Positions 47,884 through 56,550 of a stretch of 64,000 nucleotides of DNA are shown here, piece after piece (the stretch's first letter is position 1; every line of letters starts with the position of its first letter). A program made the position numbers and the translations under genes. Source of the stretch: Gp6-AA40 sp036407095. GTDB lineage: Bacteria > Acidobacteriota > Vicinamibacteria > Vicinamibacterales > UBA2999. The notes under the pieces were generated by a model. The model did not search any database. It had not been told where the DNA came from and was given only the letters and a program-made list of their open reading frames with translations. Where the stretch lies: NCBI GenBank assembly GCA_036407095.1, contig DASWZV010000126.1, positions 175,350 to 239,349 on the forward strand, read 5' to 3'.

Positions 47884-50800
47884 ATGCTGTCAGCTTTCTC
47901 GCAAGCCTGGGCCTCCTGGAAAACGGCCCCTGGTGTCGCCCTCCTCGCGGTGGTCGCGTTCGCCGTCGGCATCGGCTCGGCCACAGCGATCTTCACCGTC
48001 GTCAACGGCGTGCTGCTGCGAGGGCTGCCGTACCCGCACAGTGAACGCTTCGTGGCGCTGTTCGGCAGGAGCACGACCAACACCACGATGATGGCGATGT
48101 CGGTGCTCGAGCTGCAGGAGTACGATCGCCAGACAACGACCTTCGATGCAATCGGCTGGTTCCGCGCCGAGCGATTTCATCTGACGGCGCCAGGCGAGCC
48201 GCAATTCGTCCCCGGCACGGCCGTGACACCGGCGCTCGTACGAGAGCTCGGTTCGCCAATGCTCGGGCAGTGGTTCGCGGACGACAACAGCGCCGTCATC
48301 TCGTCCGCCCTGTGGCATCGCCTCGGCGGCGGCCCTGAGATCATTGGCAGCCTCATCACCCTCGACGAGCGCCGCTACACGATCACCGGCGTCATGCCGC
48401 CGGCCTTCCAGCTGCCGATCGCCAGCATGGGGTCACGCGGCGACACCCAGGTGTGGATTCCTCTTGTTGTGTCGCCAGAACAGGCAAGCAACCGGAACAG
48501 CCGGGCCTTCTTCGCGTACGCCCGTCGCAAACCCGGGGTGTCGCTGGAACAGGCAGATGCAGACGCCAAGCGCATCGCCGCGCTCGTCGCCGCCACCACT
48601 CCCGCCAGCTATCAGAACTACACGGCGGGCGTCGTCGACTTGCGCGATTTTTCGATGTTCTTTCGGGCGTACCTCCGCGCCCCGCTGCTGATCCTGCTCG
48701 GCGGCGCCGGCTTCCTGCTGCTCATTGCGTGTGCCAACGTGGCCACACTGCTGCTGGCGCGATCCGTCGCTCGCGCCCGCGATACAGCGATTCGCGTCGC
48801 GCTCGGCGCGTCACGGCGCCAGCTGGCGCTGCGCTACTTCGCCGAAGGCGCGCTCGTGTCGGTCGCCGGCGCCGCCGCGGGAGTCGGCCTGAGCGCGCTC
48901 ATGGTCCGGCAGATCCTGACCGCCGCGTCCGCGTTCATTCCTCGTGTCGAGGACATCACGATCGACTGGAGGGTGCTCGGCTTCAGCGTGGCGGTGGCGC
49001 TTGCCACCGGAGTGCTCGCCGGGATGGCCCCGCTGTGGCAGGCGATTCGTACGGCTCCGAACGCGGTGCTCACCGACGGCGTCCGCGCGTCAGCCGCGGC
49101 GCCGGCCCGACGCCTGTCGAAAGCGTTCGTCGTGGCCGAGATCGCCCTCGCATTCACGCTGCTCGCGACGTCGGCCATTCTCTTCGTCCAACTGCGCAAC
49201 CTGGGCCGCGTGTCGCTGGGCTTCGAGCCTGACGGCCTCGTCACGTTCGAGCTCGCTCTGCCGCGGCGCGCCGCGCTCTCAGGTCAGGATGCCCTAAAAG
49301 CGCGGTCGGCCGAACAGGCGCGATTGATCGACGCACTCCGGCAAACGCCCGGAGTAGAGAGCGCTAGCTTCTCGAGCCAGCTGCCAGCAATTGGCTGCAG
49401 TGGCGCCAACTTTGTCCTGGAGGGCAGGCCGGCTGATGCTCCCACATCGCGGGCGTGCTGGTCGGCAACCACACCGGACTTCTTTCCGACGATGGGCATC
49501 CCGCTGCGGCAAGGCCGGCTGATCGATGAGTCCGACATTCGGGAGGATCCGATTGCTGCCGTGGTCAACGAGACCGCCGCGCGCAAGTTCTGGCCGGAGC
49601 GGAATCCGATCGGCGCCGCCGCGCGCTTCAGCGGAGCGAAAGGATCCCGGTTCGAGGTCATCGGCGTCGTCGGCGATATTCGCAACTTCGGACTGAAACG
49701 GCCACCCGAGCCCGAAATCTATATGCCGGCGTCGGTCCTGGGGGCCAACCCGATGAACGTCGTCGTCCGCTCGGATCTTCCAACCGATCAGGTGATCCCC
49801 GCCCTCCGCCGCTCCATCCGGCGGACCAATCCGACGCTGGTGATGGAACGCGTGCGCACGATGTACGACGTCATTGGCGACACGCTGCAGCTCGAGCGAC
49901 TCAGCTCGCTGGTCATGACCTTCTTCGGTCTCGCGGCGCTGCTGATGGCGACGCTGGGCGTATACGGCGTCATGTCGTACTTCGTGCGGCAGCGCACCGT
50001 GGAGCTGGGGACGAGGATGGCCCTTGGCGCGATCAACCGCGATCTCGTGACCCTCGTCCTCGGTGGTGGTCTGAAGCTGTCGCTGGCGGGCGTGGCCGTG
50101 GGATCGATTGCACTCGTGGGCGGCGTCTGGCTACTCGTGCGGTACCTCGAGGTCGCCAACTTCGGATGGCTGCCGTTTGCCGCGTCCACGGCGGTTGTCA
50201 CTCTCGTCGCCGCGGCGGCCGCGGCGGTGCCGGCGTGGCGCACCACGCTCATCTCGCCGATGGCGGCGATGCGCGAACAGCCGCCCTCGGTCTGGCAATG
50301 GGCGCGTCAACGAATGGAGCGCACCGTTCGCGGCGTGCGCGAGGCGGTCGTCGGCGGGGGCGACCGCGGATCGGAGGTGTCGCCGGCAGACATGCTGACG
50401 GCGTTTGTCGACGCCGCGCGAGGCGCCGACTCGTACATCGGCGCGTTGCGTGCCGTGCTTGCCAGCGTGTGCGGCGAGCTGAAGGTGGAATCGGCCGGGC
50501 TGCTCGAGCGCCGCGATGGCTCGCCGGCGGAGTATCGCTGCCTTGTCACGGCCGGCGCGCTCGAAGTGCCCGCGATCGCCGCCGACGGGTTTCTGATCAC
50601 CCGGTTGCGAACCTATCCGCAGCCGCTCCCGTTTGCGCCGACGGAACTGGCCGCCCTTGCCGAATGGGCGGCGGCGCATCGACCCGAGCGGCTCGACGAG
50701 ATTCGCGCGCTCGCCGCCGCGGGCATCAGCCTGGCCGTACCGCTGCGGACACGCAGTGAGATCCTCGGCGTGCTGCTGGTGGGCAGACGGCAGCGCGCCG

Positions 50801-51657
50801 CCTTCAGCGAGCACGAGAAACACGTACTGCGTGCATGCGCCGATCAGTTCGCACTGATGATCGAAAACGCGCGCCTGACCGATCGGGTTGTCGAACAGGA
50901 AACGCTGCGCCGCGACATCGCCCTGGCGTCGGACGTCCAGCGTCGCCTGCTGCCCGATGCCCCGCCGCGCGACGAATCTGCCGACTTCGCCGCGATCAGC
51001 GTGCCCGCCCGGCGCATCGGCGGCGACTACTACGACTTCGTCGAGCTGCGCGACAAAGAGATCGGCATCGCCTTGGCCGACGTGTCCGGAAAAGGCGTTG
51101 CTGCCGCGCTGATCATGTCGGTCGTGCAGGCGTCGCTGCGGATCATCGCGTCCGAAGGCGACGTATCGCCGCCTCGCCTCGTCGCGCGAATGAACCAATT
51201 CGTTCATCGATCGACGCCGGCGAGCAAGTACGCGACGTTCTTTTATGCGCAACTCGACCAGCAGCGCCGGCAACTGCGCTACGTCAACGCCGGCCACAAC
51301 GCGCCGTATCTCCTGCGAGCCAGCCGGCAATCGACGGCTGACACCACGTCGCCCGAGATCGAGCAACTTTCCGTCGGAGGAACCGTCGTCGGCATGTTCC
51401 CGGACATGGACTACGAAGAAGCGACCGTCGAGTTGTGCAGTGGAGACGTCCTTCTCGCCTTCACAGACGGCGTGCCCGAAGCGCACAACCCTGAGAACGA
51501 AGAGTTCGGCGAGGAGCGCCTGCAGCAGTTGCTCCGCGAGACCGCTCACCTTCCGGCCGACGAAATCAGCGCCCGGATTTCGGCCAGGATGAAAGATTGG
51601 ATCCGCGACGCGGAGCAGTACGACGATCTCACCTTCATCGTGATGAAGGTGCGCTGA
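47884..51657 (+). CDS. ADOP-like permease fused to GAF and PP2C (RsbU/SpoIIE) phosphatase
   Basis: 1257 aa in one open frame. Residues 1 to ~800 are a full duplicated MacB/FtsX-like permease: TM1 LLAVVAFAVGIGSATAIFTV, first FtsX block CANVATLLLARSVARARDTAIR, second ALLMATLGVYGVMSYFVRQRT and RTVELGTRMALG, end at ~797 (SPMAAMREQPPS). A charged linker (~800-838) leads to a GAF-like domain (~840-998: VCGELKVESAGLLERR, AVPLRTRSEILGVLLVGRR, HEKHVLRACADQFALMIENA). A PP2C phosphatase ends the protein (~1010-1257) with IGGDYYDFV near 1045, ADVSGKGVAAALIMS, YVNAGHNAPYL, LLAFTDGVPEAHN and YDDLTFIV, so all metal aspartates are present. The C-terminal domains should be cytoplasmic. No strong ribosome-binding sequence precedes the ATG. 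Confidence 0.88.
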   Translation: MLSAFSQAWASWKTAPGVALLAVVAFAVGIGSATAIFTVVNGVLLRGLPYPHSERFVALFGRSTTNTTMMAMSVLELQEYDRQTTTFDAIGWFRAERFHLTAPGEPQFVPGTAVTPALVRELGSPMLGQWFADDNSAVISSALWHRLGGGPEIIGSLITLDERRYTITGVMPPAFQLPIASMGSRGDTQVWIPLVVSPEQASNRNSRAFFAYARRKPGVSLEQADADAKRIAALVAATTPASYQNYTAGVVDLRDFSMFFRAYLRAPLLILLGGAGFLLLIACANVATLLLARSVARARDTAIRVALGASRRQLALRYFAEGALVSVAGAAAGVGLSALMVRQILTAASAFIPRVEDITIDWRVLGFSVAVALATGVLAGMAPLWQAIRTAPNAVLTDGVRASAAAPARRLSKAFVVAEIALAFTLLATSAILFVQLRNLGRVSLGFEPDGLVTFELALPRRAALSGQDALKARSAEQARLIDALRQTPGVESASFSSQLPAIGCSGANFVLEGRPADAPTSRACWSATTPDFFPTMGIPLRQGRLIDESDIREDPIAAVVNETAARKFWPERNPIGAAARFSGAKGSRFEVIGVVGDIRNFGLKRPPEPEIYMPASVLGANPMNVVVRSDLPTDQVIPALRRSIRRTNPTLVMERVRTMYDVIGDTLQLERLSSLVMTFFGLAALLMATLGVYGVMSYFVRQRTVELGTRMALGAINRDLVTLVLGGGLKLSLAGVAVGSIALVGGVWLLVRYLEVANFGWLPFAASTAVVTLVAAAAAAVPAWRTTLISPMAAMREQPPSVWQWARQRMERTVRGVREAVVGGGDRGSEVSPADMLTAFVDAARGADSYIGALRAVLASVCGELKVESAGLLERRDGSPAEYRCLVTAGALEVPAIAADGFLITRLRTYPQPLPFAPTELAALAEWAAAHRPERLDEIRALAAAGISLAVPLRTRSEILGVLLVGRRQRAAFSEHEKHVLRACADQFALMIENARLTDRVVEQETLRRDIALASDVQRRLLPDAPPRDESADFAAISVPARRIGGDYYDFVELRDKEIGIALADVSGKGVAAALIMSVVQASLRIIASEGDVSPPRLVARMNQFVHRSTPASKYATFFYAQLDQQRRQLRYVNAGHNAPYLLRASRQSTADTTSPEIEQLSVGGTVVGMFPDMDYEEATVELCSGDVLLAFTDGVPEAHNPENEEFGEERLQQLLRETAHLPADEISARISARMKDWIRDAEQYDDLTFIVMKVR

Positions 51658-51684
51658 AGAGAGGCGTGAGGACGCCGAGCGAGC

Positions 51685-52374
51685 TCACCGGGATTGTCGA
51701 ATCGGGACCGGCGCGATTCTCGCGAGCGTCTTCAAGGCCGACTTCGCTTTGGCCGTGCGAACGGCTTTCCAGTCGCCGTCGGCGCGCTGATGCGCGAGGT
51801 CCGTCAGGTAGGCGTACTCCGGCGTGAGCAGACTGCGCTGGGCAGCCTTGGCTTTCGTCCACGCCTGGGCGAACGTCTCGAGCGTGGGCGCTTCTCCGCG
51901 AGTCCAGAACTCCATCGCGAGCACCCGGGCGACAGCGCCGTCCTTGAATCGGCCGCCGGTCAACTCACGGAGCAACCGGATGACGCTCAGGTGTTCTTTC
52001 GCGTACCAGCGATAGTACAGACGGTCGCGAGGAGTAAGGCGCGATGGAGGATTCTGCGTGCGGACGATCCCCGCCGCGATGCACGTGGGTTGGCCGGTCT
52101 CTCCTGTCGTGAGATAGCGTCGGACCCGAGCCAGGACGATCGGCTTTCGATCGGCATCCTTGGTCGCCCGCACCGTCCCGTTCGAGTGCTCGGCCACGAT
52201 CTTGTACGGGATCCCGCGCGCGGAGCAGAAGCCGCGAATCTCCTCGAGGTTCATGTAGTTCATCTCTTCGAGGAGCGTCGCCTGCTCGGCGGATGTGAGT
52301 TGAGACAAGAAATTTGGCAAGGTCGGCGAGCGAACGGGCGTGCCGTACGACGTTACGGCAACGTGAACGGACAT
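51685..52374 (-). CDS. Hypothetical protein with SAP-like segment
   Basis: 229 aa from the ATG at 52374. The segment MNLEEIRGFCSARGIPYKIV resembles a SAP-type helix-turn-helix DNA-binding motif. The middle has RLTPRDRLYYRWYAKEHLSVIRLLREL, and the C-terminus is basic (AKAKSALKTLARIAPV). It overlaps the 71-aa gene upstream by 22 bases, so the two are probably one operon with the nucleotidyltransferase before it. Function unknown. Confidence 0.65.
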   Translation of the reverse strand: MSVHVAVTSYGTPVRSPTLPNFLSQLTSAEQATLLEEMNYMNLEEIRGFCSARGIPYKIVAEHSNGTVRATKDADRKPIVLARVRRYLTTGETGQPTCIAAGIVRTQNPPSRLTPRDRLYYRWYAKEHLSVIRLLRELTGGRFKDGAVARVLAMEFWTRGEAPTLETFAQAWTKAKAAQRSLLTPEYAYLTDLAHQRADGDWKAVRTAKAKSALKTLARIAPVPIRQSR

Positions 52375-52568
52375 GCGTCGGGCCGCATCACAGGGTGCCG
52401 GTCGAGCGCACCGTCCGGGACGAGTGACTCGAATTCCGCCGGCGATAGCAGGAGCCACGACGGAGTCTCTCGGCGCAACCGGCGTAGAACCTCGACGTCC
52501 GCGACTGTCGTCGGCACGTCGCGCGGAAGGTCGATGACGCCATCTTCATCGGGATTGGGTGAGCTCAT
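52353..52568 (-). CDS. 71-residue acidic protein between nucleotidyltransferase and SAP-like gene
   Basis: Starts at ATG 52568, overlapping the 3' end of the nucleotidyltransferase, and ends at 52353, overlapping the next gene. The sequence (VIDLPRDVPTTVADVEVLRR, TPSWLLLSPAEFESLVPDGAL) is compact and acidic. No family recognised. Position and size would fit an antitoxin of a nucleotidyltransferase toxin, but there is no further evidence. Confidence 0.5.
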   Translation of the reverse strand: MSSPNPDEDGVIDLPRDVPTTVADVEVLRRLRRETPSWLLLSPAEFESLVPDGALDRHPVMRPDACPFTLP

Positions 52569-53074
52569 ACCATTTCTCGAGCAGACCCGCACGCTCGAAG
52601 TACTGTCGCACTTCTCACGATTCACACCGTCGAGGCGGAACAGATAGGCGATGTCCACGAGATCCTGCCACGTGCGTTCGGGGGCATCCTTGATCGCCTG
52701 GACTTTCATCGCAATCAGGTGCTCGGGCTTCGGCACCAGAATAGAGCGGCCCCCCGGGCCCGGCAACACCTTCGCTGATGCAAACACCTTTTCGGCGGTG
52801 TTGCCGCGTACGTACATGACGTCCACCCGCCCGCGGTTCCGATCAGGGTGGCGATGGTTCGAGTATCCAGACGAACGGTGCAACGTCACGAAACCCTCGA
52901 TTCCAGGAACGCCACGAGCGTCCCCTGAGCCGCGGCGTCGGTCACGATATCCAAGTCCAGCGTCATCCGGAGGTGTCCATAGGCCGCCAGCGCTACCCCG
53001 CCGATCACCGCAACCCGAAGGCCGCCCTCGGCGAGGAATCCCTCGACGACATCCAATTCACGCGCAAAGTCCAC
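52546..53074 (-). pseudogene. AbiEii-like nucleotidyltransferase with two frameshifts
   Basis: Start likely at GTG 53074 (an upstream ATG at 53206 is also open). First frame: VAVIGGVALAAYGHLRMTLDLDIVTD, a nucleotidyltransferase active-site block with G-G and D-x-D. It is broken at about 52894 by one missing base in a G run. Second frame: VTLHRSSGYSNHRHP and PKPEHLIAMKVQAIKDAPERT, then DIAYLFRLDGVNREK. Another missing base near 52611 shifts to VRQYFERAGLLEKWYEL and a stop at 52546-52548. Both shifts are single-base losses. Such families are found in AbiE-type toxin or tRNA-modifying systems. Confidence 0.7.
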
Positions 53075-53269
53075 GGCCTGCGATTGTGGCACGAGGGCGC
53101 GACGTGACACATGGCGATTGAGCCGAAGACCGCACCCCTTCACTGCGTCGCTACGGGTTTCGCCGCTCAATGCTTCGGACGACCGAGGCATCGAGGTCGA
53201 GGGCATCGCTTCGCGGTTGTGACGTTACTTCGCGGATGAACGCCGCGGCGCGCTCGCTACACTTGTGGG

Positions 53270-53566
53270 GTGTTCATCATCGAACTGATCTACACGGCCG
53301 ATCTCGCCCGCATCGACGCCCACATGCGCGACCACATGCGCTTCATCAACACGCATTATGCGAGCGGCCGCTTCGTGGTATCCGGACGCAAGGTTCCGCG
53401 CGACGGCGGCATCATCGTGGCGGTGGGCACCGATCGAGCAGCGATCGAAGCCATCGCCAAGCAGGATCCATTCGTCACGCTCGGACTCGCCGACGTGCGC
53501 GTCATCGAGTTCCGCGCCAGTCAGCGCGCGAAGGACATTCAGGCGCGCATCGACAGCGAACCGTGA
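53270..53566 (+). CDS. YciI-like protein
   Basis: 98 aa, GTG start. Full-length match to the YciI/YCII fold: IIELIYTADLARIDAHMRDHMRFI, SGRFVVSGRKVPRDGGIIVAVG, AIAKQDPFVTLGLADVRVIEF. The conserved His in MRDHMRF and Asp in KQDPF fit the family's proposed active site. Some members act as small dehalogenase- or lactonase-like enzymes; function here unknown. Cytoplasmic. Confidence 0.88.
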   Translation: MFIIELIYTADLARIDAHMRDHMRFINTHYASGRFVVSGRKVPRDGGIIVAVGTDRAAIEAIAKQDPFVTLGLADVRVIEFRASQRAKDIQARIDSEP

Positions 53567-53639
53567 CGATCGCAGGACGCACACCCAGCCCGGGTGCGCA
53601 CACGAGAGCGAGACGAATGACGAGCTCTATCGACTCGCC

Positions 53640-53667
53640 TTGATTTGTTCTAATGAACTAGTACAAT
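53640..53667 (+). promoter_or_regulatory. Putative sigma-70-like promoter
   Basis: TTGATT (53640-53645), 16-base spacer, TACAAT (53662-53667), then GGAGG 23 bases later and the ATG at 53701. The spacer contains TAATGAACTAGT, an AT-rich patch in otherwise GC-rich DNA. It would drive the small membrane protein gene. Confidence 0.5.
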
Positions 53668-53700
53668 GGGTCATACGTCTCATCCGGCAGGAGGTGCACG

Positions 53701-54105
53701 ATGACCCGTCTCCTCAAACCCACCGGCACCGTTCTCCTGTTGCTGGTCGCCGCGTTGTTCACAGCGACGTGGCCGTTCTTCGCCGCGTTCACAATCGCCA
53801 CGCTTGGCGCCGGACTCGCGGCTGCCGTGGCCATGCGCTCGTGGCACTGGCACCATCCGAGCAGAGTCGCGCTTCCCGACCGGCTTCTCCGCTCGGAGAT
53901 CAACGTGTCGTCGATTCCGGTTCGTGGCGACGTCGGCGGCCTGCTGTTCGCGATCGCCGCTGCCGCGATTCTGTTGGGGCTGCCGCCGATCCGATGGTTC
54001 CTGGTGGGATCGCTGATGTGCGCCGCGGTGTTCGCATTCGCGCTGATCGCGTGGCGGCAGCACGCACACGGGTTGTGTGATCGTAGGGTCCGACTCTTGC
54101 AGTGA
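53701..54105 (+). CDS. Small inner-membrane protein, function unknown
   Basis: 134 aa with GGCAGGAGG upstream. Four hydrophobic segments: GTVLLLLVAALFTATWPFFA, FTIATLGAGLAAAVAMRS, VGGLLFAIAAAAILLGLPP and FLVGSLMCAAVFAFALIAW. His-Trp-His cluster (SWHWHHP) in the first loop could bind metal or haem. No family recognised. The next gene begins 43 bases downstream. Confidence 0.65.
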   Translation: MTRLLKPTGTVLLLLVAALFTATWPFFAAFTIATLGAGLAAAVAMRSWHWHHPSRVALPDRLLRSEINVSSIPVRGDVGGLLFAIAAAAILLGLPPIRWFLVGSLMCAAVFAFALIAWRQHAHGLCDRRVRLLQ

Positions 54106-54147
54106 TTCAGCAGCGGCTGAGTCCGAACAGCTCGGCCGTATTGCAAC

Positions 54148-55257
54148 ATGCACCGACAGCGTAGCGGGCTTTCGACGGATCGGTTCTTGATCGCCATGTT
54201 GATGTTGACGTGTGCCGCGGCCTCGATCGCATTTTCGACCGTGGGGGCACGCGAGCGCATCGTTGACCCGAACGTCCGCCGCGGAGTCATCGCTCGCGCG
54301 CAGATCTGGAAGCCAACCTCGATCGCGGCGATGGACCTGAGGGCGGGGCCTCAGCTGAAAGGCGCCTTTCGTTTCCGCGCCACGGTCACGTGCGACTACG
54401 TACACCGTAAGGTTTCCGGACAGTCGCCAAAATTCATCTGCGCGATCGGCGCGGACGACGAAGTGAAAGTGAAGTTCGGCGGCACCAACGGCGAGGTGTT
54501 TGGCGAGGTACTGGCGACACGCCTGTTCTGGGCGCTGGGTTTCGGCGCCGACGCGATGTATCCGGTCGACGTCATCTGTCGTCGATGCCCGTCGTCGTTC
54601 GGCGGCATCGAGCGGCCGAATCACGAGAGCCGCTTCGATCCGGCGGTGATCGAACGCAAGATGCCCGGCCGCGAATGGCCGCCTGATGGACCGCCCGGGT
54701 GGTCATGGCGCGAGTTCATCGAGGTCGAGCCCGACGCCGGCGGCGCGCCGAAGGCGCAGCGCGATGCCCTCACGCTGCTCGCCGTCTTCATTCAACACAC
54801 CGACAGTAAACCGGAGCAGCAGCGCATCGCCTGCACCGGTCACGCACGCGATCGAGCGCCGGAGAGCTGTGACGATCCGTTCCTGCTGATCGACGATCTC
54901 GGCATGACGTTCGGCCGTGCCAGCCACACCAACGCCGACACCACGAGCGGTGTGAATCTGATCGCGTGGCGGCAGACGCCGGTGTGGAAGAACACCGCCG
55001 GCTGCGCCGGCAACCTGCGGAAGTCCTTCAAGGGCACACTCGAGAATCCGACGATCAGCGAAGAGGGGCGCCGCTTCCTGGCAGATCTGCTCGTGCAGCT
55101 CACCGACGACCAGATACGGGACCTCTTCGAGGTCGCACGCGTGAACCTGCGACTGCGGAATCCCGGCGACCCGTCGTCCGGTTTCGCGACGATCGACGAA
55201 TGGGTCGATGCGTTCAAGGACAAGCGCGCCCAGATCGTCGAACGGCGCTGTTCCTGA
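54148..55257 (+). CDS. Secreted protein with protein-kinase-like catalytic motifs
   Basis: 369 aa. One N-terminal hydrophobic segment (LIAMLMLTCAAASIAF) anchors or exports it. Motifs resemble a kinase fold. A Lys-containing strand is followed by an acidic helix: EVKVKFGGTNGEVFGEVLAT, with candidate K109 and E116/E120. A catalytic-loop-like HTDSKPEQQ lies at 217-225, comparable with HRDLKPEN, and LLIDDLG at 246-252, comparable with DFG. Cysteines in YPVDVICRRCP, CTGHARDR, CDDP and CAGN suggest disulfides, consistent with secretion. The C-terminal ~110 residues are helical. I do not know a published family that fits; HipA/FAM20/CotH-like folds are the nearest idea. Confidence 0.6.
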   Translation: MHRQRSGLSTDRFLIAMLMLTCAAASIAFSTVGARERIVDPNVRRGVIARAQIWKPTSIAAMDLRAGPQLKGAFRFRATVTCDYVHRKVSGQSPKFICAIGADDEVKVKFGGTNGEVFGEVLATRLFWALGFGADAMYPVDVICRRCPSSFGGIERPNHESRFDPAVIERKMPGREWPPDGPPGWSWREFIEVEPDAGGAPKAQRDALTLLAVFIQHTDSKPEQQRIACTGHARDRAPESCDDPFLLIDDLGMTFGRASHTNADTTSGVNLIAWRQTPVWKNTAGCAGNLRKSFKGTLENPTISEEGRRFLADLLVQLTDDQIRDLFEVARVNLRLRNPGDPSSGFATIDEWVDAFKDKRAQIVERRCS

Positions 55258-55272
55258 CCCGACGAATGTAGT

Positions 55273-55290
55273 GTCCGGCTTCAGCCGGAC
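55273..55290. repeat. TTCA-loop hairpin repeat
   Basis: GTCCGGC-TTCA-GCCGGAC is a perfect 7-bp stem after the kinase-like gene and before the converging DUF6152 gene. It is a member of the same family as the hairpins at 10156-10169 and 14593-14612. Confidence 0.65.
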
Positions 55291-55318
55291 CAGCTCCGCA
55301 GGCAGCCGAGCGGCCGCG

Positions 55319-55711
55319 CTAATCCCACTCGAGTTCTACGCCGTGACCACGCGCTTTGTCGCCGTGCATCGGCGTCACGAAGCCAAGCAGGCAGCCGTGT
55401 CCGCCGTCGCGCAGCAGATGGCATCTCACTTTGATCTTGTCCCCGACCTGCACGTCTTCCTTCTTGACACCCTTGAGAAAGATGCCCTGCGGGTTCGTGG
55501 CTTCCAGCGCCCACGTGATCGTGTCGCCCTTCTCGCCTTTGACGTCGAGATACACGATCGAATGGGGAACGAGGAAGATCACCTGTTTGACGGTGCCCTC
55601 CATGATCGTCCAGGTCTGGACGTCGTAGTTCCCGTGCGAGTGATGGGCGATGCCGGTGACGCCGAAGCACGCCATCGACACGAACGCAACGACGAAGGCC
55701 TTGACACGCAT
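55319..55711 (-). CDS. Secreted DUF6152-family protein
   Basis: 130 aa. Signal peptide MRVKAFVVAFVSMACFGVTG, then AHHSHGNYDVQTWTIMEGTV, the HHSxxxYD block typical of DUF6152, and VPHSIVYLDVKGEKG. Similar in layout to 5358-5765 (HHS and PHS motifs conserved). Gene 10 bases downstream of the secreted protein gene at 55722. Periplasmic beta-sandwich of unknown role. Confidence 0.78.
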   Translation of the reverse strand: MRVKAFVVAFVSMACFGVTGIAHHSHGNYDVQTWTIMEGTVKQVIFLVPHSIVYLDVKGEKGDTITWALEATNPQGIFLKGVKKEDVQVGDKIKVRCHLLRDGGHGCLLGFVTPMHGDKARGHGVELEWD

Positions 55712-55721
55712 TTCGCCCTCC

Positions 55722-56432
55722 TCATTTCTTGGGTGGAATCGTTCCGTCGATCGACGTGTTCAGATCGCGCAGCGTGAACGGCGGCCGCTCGTGAGGAAAC
55801 TTCCACTCGCCGTATCCTTCCGTGTAGATCGTGCGGTAGCGGATCGCGAGTCCCTTGTCGTCGGCCCACGCCAGCCCCTCCATGAACAGGATCGGCTCGG
55901 GCATGCCGGCCGGGACCGTGGCCTGATGGATATAGAGCCGGCCATCGTGCTGGTGGATGGCCGCGTAGGTGCGCGTCTTGTCGGGATTGGTCATCTGCAG
56001 CAGACGACCTGAGACCAGCTCGACGAAGTAGTACATGTAATGCGTGATCTTGACGCCGTCGCGTTGCATGAAATTCCAGACGGCGTGGTCGGTCGCACCG
56101 GCAAGATCGAGCCGGAAATCGTTCTGGCACGAGTCTCCGTCGCCCTTTGCGGCGCGGCACTGCGCCGCCCGGTCGGCGTGCAGCTTCTCGATATTCCGGT
56201 AATCGACGACGGTCGTGGAGTAGCGTCCGAGCGCGTCGGCCGCGCTGAAGATCTTGCCTGGCAGCTGCTGCTTGTATTCAGTGGTGTACGTGATCGACTC
56301 GACCTTCGGCTTGCCCGGATAGTTCGCACTGAAGCCTTCTTCAGGGCTGACGAAACGGGTCCACTCCTGAGCAAGAGCGGGGTGTGCGAGAAAGACCATC
56401 AACGCCGCAGGAATCAGTGGAATCACGCGCAT
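55722..56432 (-). CDS. Secreted hypothetical protein
   Basis: 236 aa from the ATG at 56432, with GAGGAGGA just before. Signal peptide IPAALMVFLAHPALAQEW. N-terminal region RFVSPEEGFSANYPGKPKV looks like the opening of the PsbP/MOG1-like or DUF1795-type fold (SxEEGFSANYPGKPxV). Cysteines in AAQCRAAKGDGDSCQND may pair. The C-terminus has GMPEPILFMEGLAWADDKG. Operon with the DUF6152 gene. Function not known. Confidence 0.72.
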   Translation of the reverse strand: MRVIPLIPAALMVFLAHPALAQEWTRFVSPEEGFSANYPGKPKVESITYTTEYKQQLPGKIFSAADALGRYSTTVVDYRNIEKLHADRAAQCRAAKGDGDSCQNDFRLDLAGATDHAVWNFMQRDGVKITHYMYYFVELVSGRLLQMTNPDKTRTYAAIHQHDGRLYIHQATVPAGMPEPILFMEGLAWADDKGLAIRYRTIYTEGYGEWKFPHERPPFTLRDLNTSIDGTIPPKK

Positions 56433-56550
56433 GCTTCCTCCTCGGCTCCGACCGCGGCACGAACGAGTCTTGTGGTGTCGAGATACTGCCCAAAACACCT
56501 GCGGTGTGCAAGCTATAATCCGCGGCCTGTTCCTGCAGCAGTGGAGGTGC

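Noticed and set aside
50131..51549. Minus-strand frame of 472 codons over the GAF-phosphatase part
   Set aside because: Antisense to intact GAF and PP2C motifs; no independent support.
53680..54624. Minus-strand frame of 314 codons over the small membrane protein and kinase-like gene
   Set aside because: Antisense to two + strand genes with ribosome-binding sequences and hydrophobic or kinase-like motifs; Arg-rich composition.
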